A stretch of 37,725 nucleotides of DNA, taken from NCBI GenBank assembly GCA_003427395.1, contig BFEA01000103.1:2889047-2926771 (forward strand). Reading direction: 5' to 3'. The notes under the pieces were generated by a model. It made no database searches, was not told the origin of the DNA, and saw only the letters and a program-made list of their open reading frames with translations. The translations under genes and the position numbers were made by a program. Each line of letters begins with the position of its first letter. Position 1 is the first letter of the stretch. Source of the DNA: Chara braunii. Taxonomy: Eukaryota; Streptophyta; Charophyceae; Charales; Characeae. Of this stretch, positions 1 to 9,800 are shown piece by piece.

Positions 1-232
1 CCCACCGAAGGGAGGTGACAGCTCCCGTAAGGTGTAGGTAAGTCGTGCCTCGCGTAGGCCCTATCCTGTCGTAGGGGCTCGCGAGAGGTATGGCTGGCGC
101 ACCCGGCCTGAGCGGCTTGTGGAAGCTCCATGTTTATTGCGACGAAGGGTTGCAAAAACCAACTCCTGCGTGATGCGGCCGGGAGGGTCCCGCGCTGCCC
201 CGCGCAGTGCCGGACCGATTGCGCCCGACAGC
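1..232. other. Unassigned sequence upstream of the conserved LTR part
   Basis: Nothing recognisable as a gene. It lies where the U3 part of the 5' LTR is expected, but I find no match to the U3 of the 3' LTR (7655-8620). It is either a diverged or replaced U3, or sequence joined by assembly. Open frames across it are short and lack known motifs. Confidence 0.4.
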
Positions 233-620
233 GGTCATGGCTATGGTGGACCTTGAGTGATACCTGCAGTAGAAGAGGGACTCGGACATGATTCTGGACT
301 GGTCATTCAACATTGTATTATTATTTCTTGTATGAATAAGAGATGGGGGAGATAAGGAGGAGGAGATTGTTGGGCGAAGAAGAAGAGCCTTGTCATTGTC
401 TTTGTTGGTGTACATCTTCTTCTTCTTCCTTTTTACTTCTTCTTCTTCTTCTACTCCTCTCTCTCCTCTCAAGTTCATTCATTTCTTTCTGCAATTGGAT
501 GGCATTGTACTTTCCAGTGGATGTNCTCTCTCCTCTCAAGTTCATTCATTTCTTTCTGCAATTGGATGGCATTGTACTTTCCAGTGGATGTGTATCTCGA
601 AATTGGCCAGGGTCATAACA
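233..620 (+). repeat. 5' LTR, R/U5 portion
   Basis: This segment matches 8621-8954 almost base for base (a handful of substitutions), including the GAA-rich and CTT-rich stretches, and ends with GGGTCATAACA directly before the primer-binding site. The terminal CA is the canonical LTR end. It differs from the 3' LTR by a 66-base duplication around an N at 525. Sequence left of 233 does not match the 3' LTR. Confidence 0.88.
459..591 (+). repeat. 66-base duplication flanking a single N (probable assembly join)
   Basis: Bases 459-524 recur at 526-591, separated by one N at 525. The 3' LTR has an N at the equivalent point (8915), flanked there by a 10-base duplication. An overlap left unmerged when contigs were joined explains both better than biology does. 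Confidence 0.75.
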
Positions 621-621
621 T

Positions 622-633
622 TGGTATCAGAGC
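622..633 (+). promoter_or_regulatory. Primer-binding site for initiator tRNA-Met
   Basis: TGGTATCAGAGC begins one base after the 5' LTR. It is the standard plant LTR-retrotransposon PBS, complementary to the 3' end of cytosolic initiator tRNA-Met, where minus-strand DNA synthesis starts. Its position fixes the end of the 5' LTR. Confidence 0.95.
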
Positions 634-666
634 GGATTCTACTTGCTGGTGAGAGTTGACTTTGCT

Positions 667-717
667 ACCCTAACCCTAACCTAAGTGGTTGAGGGCAACA
701 CTTAGGGTTAGGGTTGG
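667..717 (+). repeat. Telomere-like inverted repeat forming a long hairpin
   Basis: The left arm contains CCCTAACCCTAACC and the right arm TTAGGGTTAGGG. The arms pair over about 21 base pairs with two single-base bulges, and the top is closed by GTTG/CAAC around an AGGG loop (692-695). It lies about 35 bases after the PBS, where retroelement RNAs often carry dimerisation or packaging structures. The telomere-like units are too few to be a telomere. Confidence 0.75.
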
Positions 718-1483
718 ATGCTTGAGGGAAGTGGGGCAGCATGGCTAAGGGAGGCTGCCCCCACCTGGTTAGGTCATGGGGGGTCAACATAGAACCTAAC
801 CAGATTGCTTGAGAGTGAGATTAGGGTGGCGAGACATTTCGAGGAGACTTCATGCGGCAATTTGAGAGAGGCGACAGTGAGAGGCACTCGCACCTGGAAT
901 CTGATTCAAGGGAGACACTTGGCAACTTAAGGGCTGCCCTCAAGTAGGCGAGTTTGAGGGCCAGCGGCCATTCTGCATCAACGGACTGCAAGTTGCTACT
1001 TTGATCTTCAGCATCGACGGGTGATCCAGCGTTGCACTTGGGTGTTGGAGTCAGACCCTCCTAGGAGATAGGACACTAGTGTAGGGGTAGCGTTAGAGGG
1101 GTCAGGAGGACCACATGAGAAGGCGGGTGAGTTCTCTTCATCTCGAAGCTCAAGGCCACTCAGGTACGTGTCGTGCACCTACGGGATGCCCATGTACGTG
1201 TGTATGGTATTGATTGTCCTGCTGGGGTACTATGGGTTTCTTTTCCTACTCCTCTGTGGTCTTGATTGTGTGACTGAATGCATGTGATCTACCTACTCAC
1301 CTGATGGATGGAAAATGAAGTATCTTGACATACATGCTGAGTCTTTCTAAAGTGCTTTGTCTTTTCATCACTGAACGGTTGTAGTCTGTAGGTTCTGCCA
1401 GAAGTTGAAATTTTGTTTTCCAGTGCAGTAGAGACTGAACTAAGTTCAGGTGGAACTCCTCTTGGTTGGGACCTGGTTGTACA

Positions 1484-1540
1484 CTTGGGACCAAGCGGGA
1501 CCCTTGGGACCAAGCGGGACCCTTGGGACCCAGCGGAACC
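1484..1540 (+). repeat. 19-base tandem repeat, three copies
   Basis: The unit CTTGGGACCAAGCGGGACC occurs at 1484-1502 and 1503-1521 exactly, and at 1522-1540 with two changes. It lies in the element leader. Function unknown. Confidence 0.85.
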
Positions 1541-2163
1541 GGGCCCAAACAAGGAGAGTCTCTGGACCCAAATCGGTTAGGCCTTGACCTCTTGTCTTTT
1601 TGGCTGGGATACGGGTTCATTCTTCTTGGATTATGATACCCACGGCCGAGGGGATCTTGGCTGAGACGTTTCGCATGTATTCTAATTGCACTGTCTGTGG
1701 CTTGACTCGCACACTGTACACCACTCAATTCTCCATTGTTGCATTTAGTTACTCGTTGTCTGATTTGTTGTACGGACACGGAGCTGGTCAGATTGGACTC
1801 GAGAGGACCTCGTATGCAGTCTGATCAGACAGGGTCGCTGGATCAGACCTCTCTTTGAGTTTGACTGTTTCTTTTGTTGTTCTCTACTTCCAAATGAAAT
1901 GTCGCTTCGGCTAGGAGTTCTACCTTCTCCTCTCTGAGCTTTCCACTCTGTTTTCTGAGTTCATTTTCGATGCCCGTGGAGACCCGCAATCTGAAAGAAG
2001 AGAGAGAGAGGAGGGAGAGAGAACAGGGAGCCTGAAGTGGGCAAGGACTGGGAAAAGGAGTGTTTGTCTAAGCGGGAAGGGGAGTGAACCTCTTGAGAGT
2101 CTGATTGATTTTTTTGCTGACTGGCGACTCTCTGACCCACCTGTCCATACTGACAGTCTGAAA

Positions 2164-3758
2164 ATGGCCCAGCTAACTTCAACGCAATGGCGGGTCTTGT
2201 TAGATGTATTCAGTGATACTGAGAAACCTTATCTGCAAGCACTCTTAGACAATGCAATCAAAAGGGAACAAGAGACATAGAATGAGAGGAAGGAGACCTT
2301 TCTGAAAAGGCAGTGGTCCTCCTAGAGACTGTTCCCTCACTGACTGAAGAGCAGTGTGGGGAACAGTTGCAGTCCATACTTACAGCCTTTGTTCAAGTCC
2401 GGAATCTTGAGGACCATACCACTCAGATCGATGAAGTCTTTGCAAAGCTGCAGACTCTTCAAGATGATCTGACTGATATGACCCGCAAGTACCATGACTT
2501 GACAAAGGAGGTGGCTGACCTGCGTCAAGCCCAAGTGGCCAACTCTCTTCCTCTACCCCCTGGATCTGAAGTTGCAATCGAAACTACCTCTACCCCTCTT
2601 ACTGTATCTTCTTCTACCTTTTCTTCGAGTGTGATGGCAACCCCTTCGGGACCTGCAGCAGGTGCAGATTCCACTGTTGTTGTAACAAGCAATGAGGATG
2701 GAACTTCTGCAACTGCTGCAGCCTCAAGATCGGAACCAGCTGCTGCTGGTCCCATTCACGCTGGTCCCTATGTGGACCGAAAGGCGGTTCAAATACCGTC
2801 CAAGTACGACGGCAAAAAAGACATCGAGTCCTGGATCGGCTCCATGAGGACCTACTTTGAGATTCTGGGGACTCAAACTGAGACCCAGGCGGTGATCATG
2901 GGAATGAATGTCGAGCCGGTCGTACGGGGCTTCCTAGAAGTCCAAGCAACGCGGGCTGGGTTCCAAAAGACTGCACTAGCCAAATGGCTTAGGACCACCC
3001 CTGTTGCCTCCCTCGAATATCTCCTTATCTCACAATACCAAGATCCACATGCTGCTGCTAGAGCAAGAACTCAACTTGACAAAATCAAGCGCAGCAAGTG
3101 GACAGGCTCCATGAAAAGTCTGCAGACCTATCTAAACAAGATGTTTGCTACTCCTGGTTTGGACTTGTCTGCTCAATCTTGCTTAGATGTGGTTAAGGGC
3201 GTGATCCCAACTAGTTTCACTAATCACCGGGGCAAGGACTACATTGCAGACACTGACTGGCTCACCTTAATGAAGGACATAGTCAGTTTGAAGGCTATAG
3301 ACCTCGTCAGCACGGCAGGCAGCAAAAAGCCCATAGGCGGCAGACGGTTCCAGGGCAACAACCGTTTTGCTGTACATGACCTGCTGGAGGCCGAAGAAGA
3401 AGCCGATGCGGGTGACCCCACTCTTGGTGACGACCAAGAACAGGACTCCGATACAGCTTGTTCTTCAGCCCATGAGTCCGACGCAAATAAAGAAGAAGAA
3501 AAATTTTCTGCCTTTAAAAAGACTGCCAGTACCAAGGGACCGAATCGGAGTGCCAGGAAAAGTTATGTCCAACTTCCCAAAGGAGTCAAGATCCCGCCTA
3601 AACCGGAGGATGCAACTACCAAACCTTGGGTTGACCTCCGGATCACCGAAAATGACTGGCGGGGCAGACTCAAGAAAGGGGTTTGCCTGCATTGTCAAAA
3701 ACCCAATCATAAGGTTCAAGACTGTTATAGGCTGAAGGGAAACCAGAATCGGGCGTAG
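2164..3758 (+). pseudogene. gag: gag (Ty3/Gypsy capsid-nucleocapsid), broken near its start
   Basis: Gag makes the capsid shell and binds element RNA. The best start is the ATG at 2164 (MAQLTSTQW...). That frame meets TAG at 2278 and then shifts by about 2312 into the long frame 2313-3758 (481 codons). The long frame has an N-terminal coiled-coil segment (heptads near residues 33-72), a Ser/Thr/Ala-rich linker, a retrotransposon-gag-like core (near residues 155-330, with KYDGKKDIESWIGSMRTYF), an acidic stretch and a C-terminal zinc knuckle C-X2-C-X4-H-X4-C (CLHCQKPNHKVQDC). It stops with TAG at 3756. The gag-pol junction has a -1 slip site. The early stop and shift make this copy defective, though most of the capsid-coding part is open. 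Confidence 0.88.
3737..3743 (+). promoter_or_regulatory. -1 programmed ribosomal frameshift heptamer GGGAAAC
   Basis: In the gag frame the bases read G GGA AAC, an X XXY YYZ heptamer. A -1 slip moves ribosomes into the frame that continues into protease, 13 bases before the gag stop at 3756. That frame has a stop just upstream (3728), so the overlap is short, as expected for a slip site. Downstream bases can form small stems: AGACT/AGTCT at 3763-3767 and 3774-3778, or alternatively GACTC/GAGTC at 3764-3768 and 3788-3792. Confidence 0.7.
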
Positions 3759-4378
3759 AGTCAGACTCAGCAAAGTCTACAACAGGGGAGTCCGGTTCTG
3801 TTGAAAATCAACAGCCCTCCCTTGAAGCCCAACCATCTGCTGAAGACAGGGCTGAGGTAAGTAATGTCTTGTATGTCGAGCCTTGGGAGGAGTCTGAGAT
3901 GGTTGACTTCCACCACCACTTGGAGCATTGGGCTGAGATGAAACAGCAGCGTGCTTAAGGAACAGTGAAGTTGATCTTCTTTAAACTTTTCATAAACCAC
4001 CGATATCTCCGTATGCTGGTTGACTGTGGTGCTACAACTATTAATTTCATGTCACCACATGGGATACGCAAGGTGGGCTTGGGGATGAAGCAAGTGGTCC
4101 TGCAGAACCCTTGCCGAACCCAAGTTGACAGCAAAGAAGTTGTCTCTTCAACACATGCAGTCAAAGGTGTGCGCACTACCTTTGACGAAGGTAAGATTGT
4201 CACCCACACATTGAACTTCTTTGTCCTTGACAAGTGTCCCTTCGACGCTGTCCTTGGCTTGGGCTGGCTGCAGTCCCAATGCGAATGGACCAAGTGGAAG
4301 GAATCACTCTTCATGGTCAAAGATGCTCAGGGGAACGAGCTTCCTGTCCTCTTGGATGAGAAACACGAATCCCAGTGA
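3744..4378 (+). pseudogene. pol: Aspartic protease (retropepsin-like) of the Ty3/Gypsy pol
   Basis: This enzyme cuts the Gag-Pol polyprotein. In the -1 frame after gag, a hydrophilic linker runs to a TAA at 3956. The protease fold follows (3965-4378), with MLVDCGATTINFMS as the active-site loop, where D is the catalytic aspartate in a DCGA variant of the usual DSGA. A second hydrophobic motif, DAVLGLGWL, matches the conserved I/VLG motif of retropepsins. The TAA between linker and protease would block synthesis by frameshifting, so this is a decayed copy. It ends at TGA 4376 just before the RT leader in another frame. Confidence 0.8.
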
Positions 4379-5632
4379 TTTTTCTGAATATTATGCAGTT
4401 CTGCAAGAAATGGCGCAAACACAAGGAGGAATAACAGTTGTATGTTGCCTTTGTTCGTCCTGCTCTTGTGCCTTCTACTTTTGCGGCTAGTACCACTACT
4501 ACTTTGATTAATGATCATACTTCTAGTACTTCTACTACTAGCACCTCTACCTCTCTACCCTCTAATAGTCCAAGTGACCCTACTTCAGATTCGGTCGTCT
4601 CTATACGTGACTTGCGACCGGATCTTGGTGATCCCTTTGCTGATTCCCCACCCCCACCTGTCCCATCAGACATCCAAACCCTCCTCGATCGGTTTCTGGA
4701 AGTCCTGGCCGAGCCACGTGGAGTCCCCACGCGACCGGTCCGACACACCATCTAGTTGGTCGAGGGTGTTATTCCTCCAAAGGGCTGCGTGTACCGTATG
4801 GGACCCGGCGAGTTGGAGGAACTTCGGCAACAGATCGATGAGATGATTTACAAAGGGTGGATTAAACCAAGTGAATCTGAATTTGGTGCTCCTGTGTTGT
4901 TTGTGCCAAAGAAAGGAGGCAAACTTCGCATGTGTATTGACTATCGCGGTCTAAACCGCATCACAAGAAAGAATTTTTATCCATTGCCTCGTATAGATGA
5001 CTTGCTTGATGCCGCATGCGGGTGCAAGGTCTGCTCCAAGATCGATCTCAAGTCTGGCTATCACCAGATTGAAGTCGATCCTGCGGACCAGCACAAGACT
5101 ACGTTCAAAACACGCGATGGGCTTTATGAGTTCACCGTAATGCCCTTCGGTCTTATGAACGCACCAGTCACTTTCCAAAGCCTTATGGACAAGGTCCTCT
5201 GCGAACATATTGGCCGGTTTGTGGAAGTGTACCTGAACGATATCCTGATTTTCAACAAGTCCATGGAGGAACACCTCAAGCATCTTGAGGAGGTGCTCGC
5301 TATCCTAAAAAAGACGCAACTCCATCTCAACTTGGAGAAATCTGAGTTTGGGAAGGATAGCGTCATCTATCTTGGGCAACAGCTATCTGCTGCAGGCCTA
5401 GAGCCTGAGGCAACAAAAATTGAGGTCATACGCGATTGGCCTCAGCCTGCGAACATTCGTGAATTGCATTCTTTCCTTGGTCTCGCGTCGTACTATCGGA
5501 AGTTTGTACCCCGTTTCTTCATCATTGCTCGTCTATTGTCGCGACTAACCAGTAAGAATGTGTCTTACTCCTGGGGTGCCGCGTGTACGAAAGTTTTTCA
5601 AGCTCTCAAGGAAGCCTTACCCGGTACTCCGC
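4379..5632 (+). pseudogene. pol: Reverse transcriptase of the Ty3/Gypsy pol, catalytically damaged
   Basis: This copies element RNA into DNA. A Ser/Thr/Pro-rich linker (4438-4755) ends at TAG 4753, and in the same frame the RT runs from 4756. Readable motifs are GAPVLFVPKKGGKLRMCIDYR, KIDLKSGYHQI (motif A aspartate), MPFGLMNAPVTFQ, VYLNDILIF and FLGLASYYRKFV. The usual YLDD active site reads YLND (codons near 5230), so the first of the two catalytic aspartates is lost. A frameshift near 5617-5632 moves the reading into the RNase H frame. The family is certain. This copy cannot be active RT. Confidence 0.92.
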
Positions 5633-6085
5633 ATTGCAGATCCCAAACTGACATTCGTAGTCACTACGGATGCAAGTCAGTATGGAATCGGTGCAGTGCT
5701 GCAACAAGATGACGGTGATGGTCTGCGACCACTCGAGTACTACAGCAAATGAATGCCCAGCGTAAAGGTAGTCACTTCCACCTACATGCGCGAGCTCTAC
5801 GCTTTGTGTATGGCGTTGGATCACTGGAAACATTACCTTTTGGGACGCCACTTCAAAGTCTTCTCAGATCATGAGACCTTGAAGTGGATCAAACAGCAGA
5901 CTACTCTGTCCCCTACCTTGCTTCGCTGGTTCCATGAGATTGACATCTTTGATTTTGAATTAAGACACAAGAAGGGCTGCTATAATCGAGTCGCTGACGC
6001 ATTGTCACACCACCCTGAGTACATGACTTGCCTAGTGAAATCCTACGATCTCCGAAAGAAACTGAAGGAGGAGCTCGTAGAATAG
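5633..6085 (+). pseudogene. pol: RNase H domain of the Ty3/Gypsy pol
   Basis: RNase H degrades the RNA strand during reverse transcription. The frame entered near 5620 reads VVTTDASQYGIGAVLQQ (first catalytic Asp), is cut by TGA at 5750, and continues with the second acidic residue in YMRELYALCMALDHWKHYL and the third in VFSDHETLKWI. The connection FELRHKKGCYNRVADALS (family form: H/KG..N..ADALSR) closes the domain. The frame ends at TAG 6083. The three acidic positions remain, but the stop and the upstream shift disable it. Confidence 0.88.
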
Positions 6086-7104
6086 ACAACTAAGGATCCG
6101 AAACTTAGTTCCATCCTTGAGCAACTGCGGGTTGATCCTAGTAGTCAGCCTGATTTCACGAGTATGGAGGACTGATTTGTCGCCGTTACGGGAACCATGA
6201 CCGTTTGTGTGTGCCCAACCATGAGCCCTTCCGCACACACTTTCTGGACTTGGCTCATGGCTGGAGCGGGCACTTCGGCATGGCAAAAATGTACGCTAAT
6301 TTGCTGAGACAGTTTGATTGGCCTGGCATGAAAGGGAATGCTGAGAAATTTGTGGCTGAATGTCAAGTCTGTCAACGAATCAAACCATGCAGACAGAAGC
6401 CCATGGGGTTACTCACACCACTACCCATTCCTGATGGTCCCGGGGAGTCTGTCTCCATCGATTTCACTGACATGGGTAAGGTAAGCAAGAACGGGTATTC
6501 ACAAGTCATGGCGATTGTTGACCGATTTTCAAAATTTCTCAATCTGATTCCTTTGCCGCCCCACGCCCAAACAGATCTAGGGATTCGCAAATTCCAGCAG
6601 AAATACCTGCTGCAATTCGGAACCCCGAGGACTCTTGTGAGCGATCGGGATCCGCGTTTCTTTAGCACTAAATGAAAGGATTTCACGTCCCACCTAGGAA
6701 TCAAATTGTGCATGACATCTGGCCGACACCCCGAAGCCAATGGTTTGGCTGAGAAGCTCAACCAGACTGTATTCCAACTTCTCTGCGCGTTGATCATTCC
6801 GGACCAGGAGACATGGGATGAAGAGTTGTATTCTGTCAAGGGGTTGTATAAGAACTCTGTCTATTCTGCCACCGCCTTGATACCCAACATGTTGCACTAC
6901 TGTTGGCAGACCCGTAATCCGCTCTCCTACTTATTCCCTGAGCAGCCAGCTGGCTTAACACCCGGCAGGCCCGACTTCAGGGCTAAGTATGATCGCTTGC
7001 TCAAAGTTGTTGTTGCAGCTATGACCAAGCGACAACATGCCATGATCCACCATGCGAACAAAAAGCGCAGACCATCGGAGATTCAGGTAGAAAGCCATGT
7101 CTGA
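6086..7104 (+). pseudogene. pol: Integrase core of the Ty3/Gypsy pol
   Basis: Integrase inserts element DNA into the genome. After a shift following RNase H, the frame carries the zinc-binding HHCC module (HGWSGHFGMAKMYANLL ... CQVCQ) and the DDE catalytic core: Asp in SVSIDFTDM, Asp in LVSDRDPRFFS and Glu in ANGLAEKLNQT. A TGA at 6673, just after the second Asp, splits the core into 6205-6675 and 6676-7104 in the same frame. All five zinc and catalytic landmarks survive, so only the stops and the upstream frame problems break it. Confidence 0.9.
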
Positions 7105-7613
7105 GTGAAGATGTTTGAGTTCTCAGAAGAGGAGGGAGTCTCACGCAAACTCCTCCCACTCTACTACGGGTCTTGGTAAATTTTGGATGTAATTGGGGAA
7201 TATCACTTTGGCCCTCCGTACGTTATAGACGTGCCAGCTCACCTGCGCACATATCCCGTGTTCCATGCATCTAAACTGTATCTCCACTGTGATGCTGAGA
7301 CATTCGATTATCGCGAAATAGGATCCCTCGCGCAATCAAGGGCAGGCACGAGATAGATAGAATCAAACAGCATGTAGGTAAGGGGAGAAACAGACAGTAC
7401 CAGGTTCATTTTATGTATCACCCGTTAGACGATCTGTACTGGATCTCCAAGCAGGAACTGCTACGCAGCGCACCGCGCGTTGTCAAAGCCTACGAGCGAC
7501 AAATCGCTGCTAACACCACACCAAAGATCTCAGCAAGGCTCACTGCGACAGAGTATTCCAGGAATCTTTTTGCCTTGCTCGCTTACGATGCGTTTGCCGA
7601 GGACTTAGAATGA
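7105..7613 (+). pseudogene. pol: Integrase C-terminus: GPY-like module and chromodomain-like tail
   Basis: After the integrase core, the stretch near 7195-7290 reads EYHFGPPYVIDVPAHLRTYP and VFHASKLYLH, which corresponds to the GPY/F module (usual ending: vFHvSlLkp). Further on, about 7353-7510, the frame RNRQYQVHFMYHPLDDLYWI followed by a Leu/Ala-rich helix resembles a chromodomain of the type chromoviruses use to target chromatin. Several stops and one shift separate the two. The chromodomain call rests on the (R/E)YxVxFxYHPxxxxxW pattern and is inference. Confidence 0.6.
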
Positions 7614-7640
7614 GTTACTCGCTCGAAGGGATCTCACTCT

Positions 7641-7654
7641 TGAGGGGGGGGTAG
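7641..7654 (+). promoter_or_regulatory. Polypurine tract
   Basis: A G-rich tract (GAGGGGGGGGTAG) lies immediately before the 3' LTR start at 7655. It is the expected plus-strand primer site. Confidence 0.85.
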
Positions 7655-8954
7655 TGTGATAACCCGTCCAAACACGGACTGAAACACACAGCTGATTCAT
7701 GAGTTTTGCTCATAGACTGAATGCCCTATTGAGTTCCCCGCCTGCTAAGTCTGTGTGTGTGTGTGCTTGCTGGACTGCATGTCTGTCTGAGTGTTGGTTG
7801 GCTTGCATGTGTGTGACTGTGCCTGTCTGAGTGCTGGTCGGTATGAGTGTGTGTGTGTGGCCCGCCAGGGCACTTGTTCGTTCGTTGGGCCCTCAGGGCC
7901 GGTACTTACCTGTGGCTGTGGCTTTGAAGGGTTGCAGCGGGGAAAAAGCACTCAAGTAGTGGGTAGGCCGGTACCGCACCCAACAGGGGGGTAAATATGC
8001 AGGTACCGGAGGCCGAGCAGAAGAAGACAAAAGTGGCATTTTTAGAGGCCGGTAGTGTAGGCTAGGTCTAGTGGGTACCAGTCTGAGTCTAGGGCCTGTA
8101 GGGGCAATATCAGAGTCTGCAATGATATTCCCTCTAAAAGAGGAGGAGGTACCGGTTGCTTGGGAAGGCCAGCGGCCTGGAAGTCACCGCCCAAGAGGCA
8201 AAGCAGACCGCTATATCTTCCGGGCGGGCGGAAGACCCGGCCTCTTTTTTGGTGTGCAAGTTTAGCGACACACTGGTGGAGTGCTGGTTGGAGCAGTGCT
8301 AAGCTGGAGTAGCGCTGCTGGGGAGGAAGAAAAAGGACAAGAGGGAGGAAGAAGGAGGAAGGAAGGAGGAAGGGGAAGGAGCGCCAGGGGTACTTACCTG
8401 GCTATGGTGGCAGCCATCTTCATCACCTTGGTGGGCGCTGCAGCAAGGAGTCCCCAGTCGGGGGGGGGAGCTACACCAAGAAGCTTCGAGGCAGGGCTGG
8501 GCTGGGCATGGCGGCCTGAGCTGGAGAAGCCATAGCTGCTTTGGGTTGTCCTTTGGACGTCTGAGCAAGGCCCAGTAGTCCGCCATAGCCTCGGCGTATG
8601 AGAGTGAAGAGTGGGAGAGGCGGCCATGGTTATGGTGGACCTTGAGTGATACCTGCAGTAGAAGAGGGACTCGGACATGCTTCTGGACCGGTCATTCAAC
8701 ATTGTATTATTATTTCTTGTATGAATAAGAGAAGGGGGAGATAAGGAGGAGGAGATTGTTGGGCGAAGAAGAAGAGCCTTGTCATTGTCTTTGCTGGTGT
8801 ACATCTTCTTCTTCTCTCTTTTTTACTTCTTCTTCTTCTTCTACTCCTCTCTCTCCTCTCAAGTTCATTCATTTCTTTCTGCAATTGGATGGCATTGTAC
8901 TTTCCAGTGGATGTNCAGTGGATGTGTATCTCGAAATTGGCCAGGGTCATAACA
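7655..8954 (+). repeat. 3' LTR, about 1300 bases
   Basis: It starts TGTGATAACCC after the polypurine tract and ends GGGTCATAACA, giving TG...CA ends with short imperfect inverted repeats. The U3 side holds (TG)n and GTCTG-type simple repeats (about 7750-7860) and a purine-rich block (about 8320-8380). The last 334 bases match 233-620. A TATA-like CTATATCT lies at about 8210. The N at 8915 sits inside a 10-base duplication. Confidence 0.9.
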
Positions 8955-9069
8955 CAATCTAAGAAAATGAAATATTAGGGGAATTGGTTGGCCAAGGAGT
9001 CCCCACTCTTCTCAACAAGAAAAGAGACGAGACAAGTATGTGAAGTTATATGTCTCTCACCTTACTGAG

Positions 9070-9800
9070 AAAAGAGTATAAGCCAGTGACCGAAGCATAA
9101 ACAAATCGATTGATTTCGGTTATGGCTGATTTCATTCACCAATCACAAGCTGACTTTATTAATGTGAGACATATGTAAGACAATATTCTCTTAAGCAATG
9201 AAATAATCAAGCTTTCTCTTCAATCTGAACAAAATGCTGCTTTGTTTTCATAGATTTCGAGAAAGCTTATGACCATGTAGGCCGACCTTTCCATCATGCT
9301 TGTCTACATAAAATAAAATTTTGTTCTAATTTATGAAGATGGGTGAATACTTTACATGCTCATGCTATAACTAGGATTCAAGTCAATGGTTTTTTTTCAC
9401 CTGAAATTAGACTTCAGAGGTTGGTAAGGCAAGGAGATCCGCTGACCTTTTTTCTCTTCCTAATTATCATGGAGGCATTGGAGGCAAACTTAAAGACTAA
9501 TAACAACCTTAAATGACTACGGATATCAAACATACGTGGTGAAGCAATTCTCATTAGTTCAATGTTCGCGGATGACTTTACGATAATGATGGAAACATCT
9601 AATTGACATATTGAGGAAAATAAGGCATTATTCTCATTAATATCAGATGCGGTAGTCAATCGGGGAAGTAAGACACAAGGTTTGTGGATACACTCTCATG
9701 GGGTACGCCCACCAGAACACCTCATAGTAAGTTGGATGTCATGAAAACCCCAATTCGAGTTTTTTGGGTCTCTCCTACTGCCCAACATAAACCTCTCAAT
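9070..9800 (+). pseudogene. LINE A reverse transcriptase relic
   Basis: Reading across stops and shifts gives recognisable non-LTR RT blocks: FIHQSQADFINVRHM (family form IHPDQTGFVKGR), DNILLSNEIIK, FEKAYDHVG (motif A region), LVRQGDPLTFFLFLIIMEAL (family form RQGDPLSPLLF) and MFADDFTIMME, which keeps both catalytic Asp residues of the FADD box (about 9566-9595). The block WIHSHGVRPPEH near 9690 aligns with LINE B exactly where the composite insertion splits that element. No frame is open throughout. Confidence 0.8.

Larger units (their letters stand above)
640..2163 (+). other. Untranslated leader of the Ty3/Gypsy element
   Basis: About 1.5 kb between PBS and gag without a supported coding region. 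It holds a long hairpin (667-717), a 19-base tandem repeat (1484-1540), a purine-rich patch (about 1995-2030) and pyrimidine-rich patches. A long leader could carry packaging or translation signals, but none is proven here. Confidence 0.6.
1..8954 (+). mobile_element. Degenerate Ty3/Gypsy LTR retrotransposon (left end outside or rearranged)
   Basis: The order is Ty3-type: LTR end, PBS (622-633), leader, gag (2164-3758), protease, RT, RNase H, integrase, GPY/chromodomain-like tail, polypurine tract (about 7641-7654) and 3' LTR (7655-8954). RT lies upstream of integrase, which separates Ty3/Gypsy from Ty1/Copia. The reading frame is broken by at least seven stops and several frameshifts, so this copy is not autonomous. 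Its 3' LTR abuts a LINE fragment whose 5' part is missing, so it may have inserted into that LINE. The left flank is not in the window, so no target duplication can be checked. Confidence 0.93.

Noticed and set aside
668-717. Telomere or interstitial telomeric repeat
   Set aside because: Only two to three units on each arm, inverted, and located in the retroelement leader. A hairpin explains it better.
2337-3773. Minus-strand frames inside gag
   Set aside because: They overlap the strongly supported gag frame and show no motifs.
7745-7994. Cys- and Thr-rich short frames in the 3' LTR
   Set aside because: They come from (TG)n-type simple sequence in U3.
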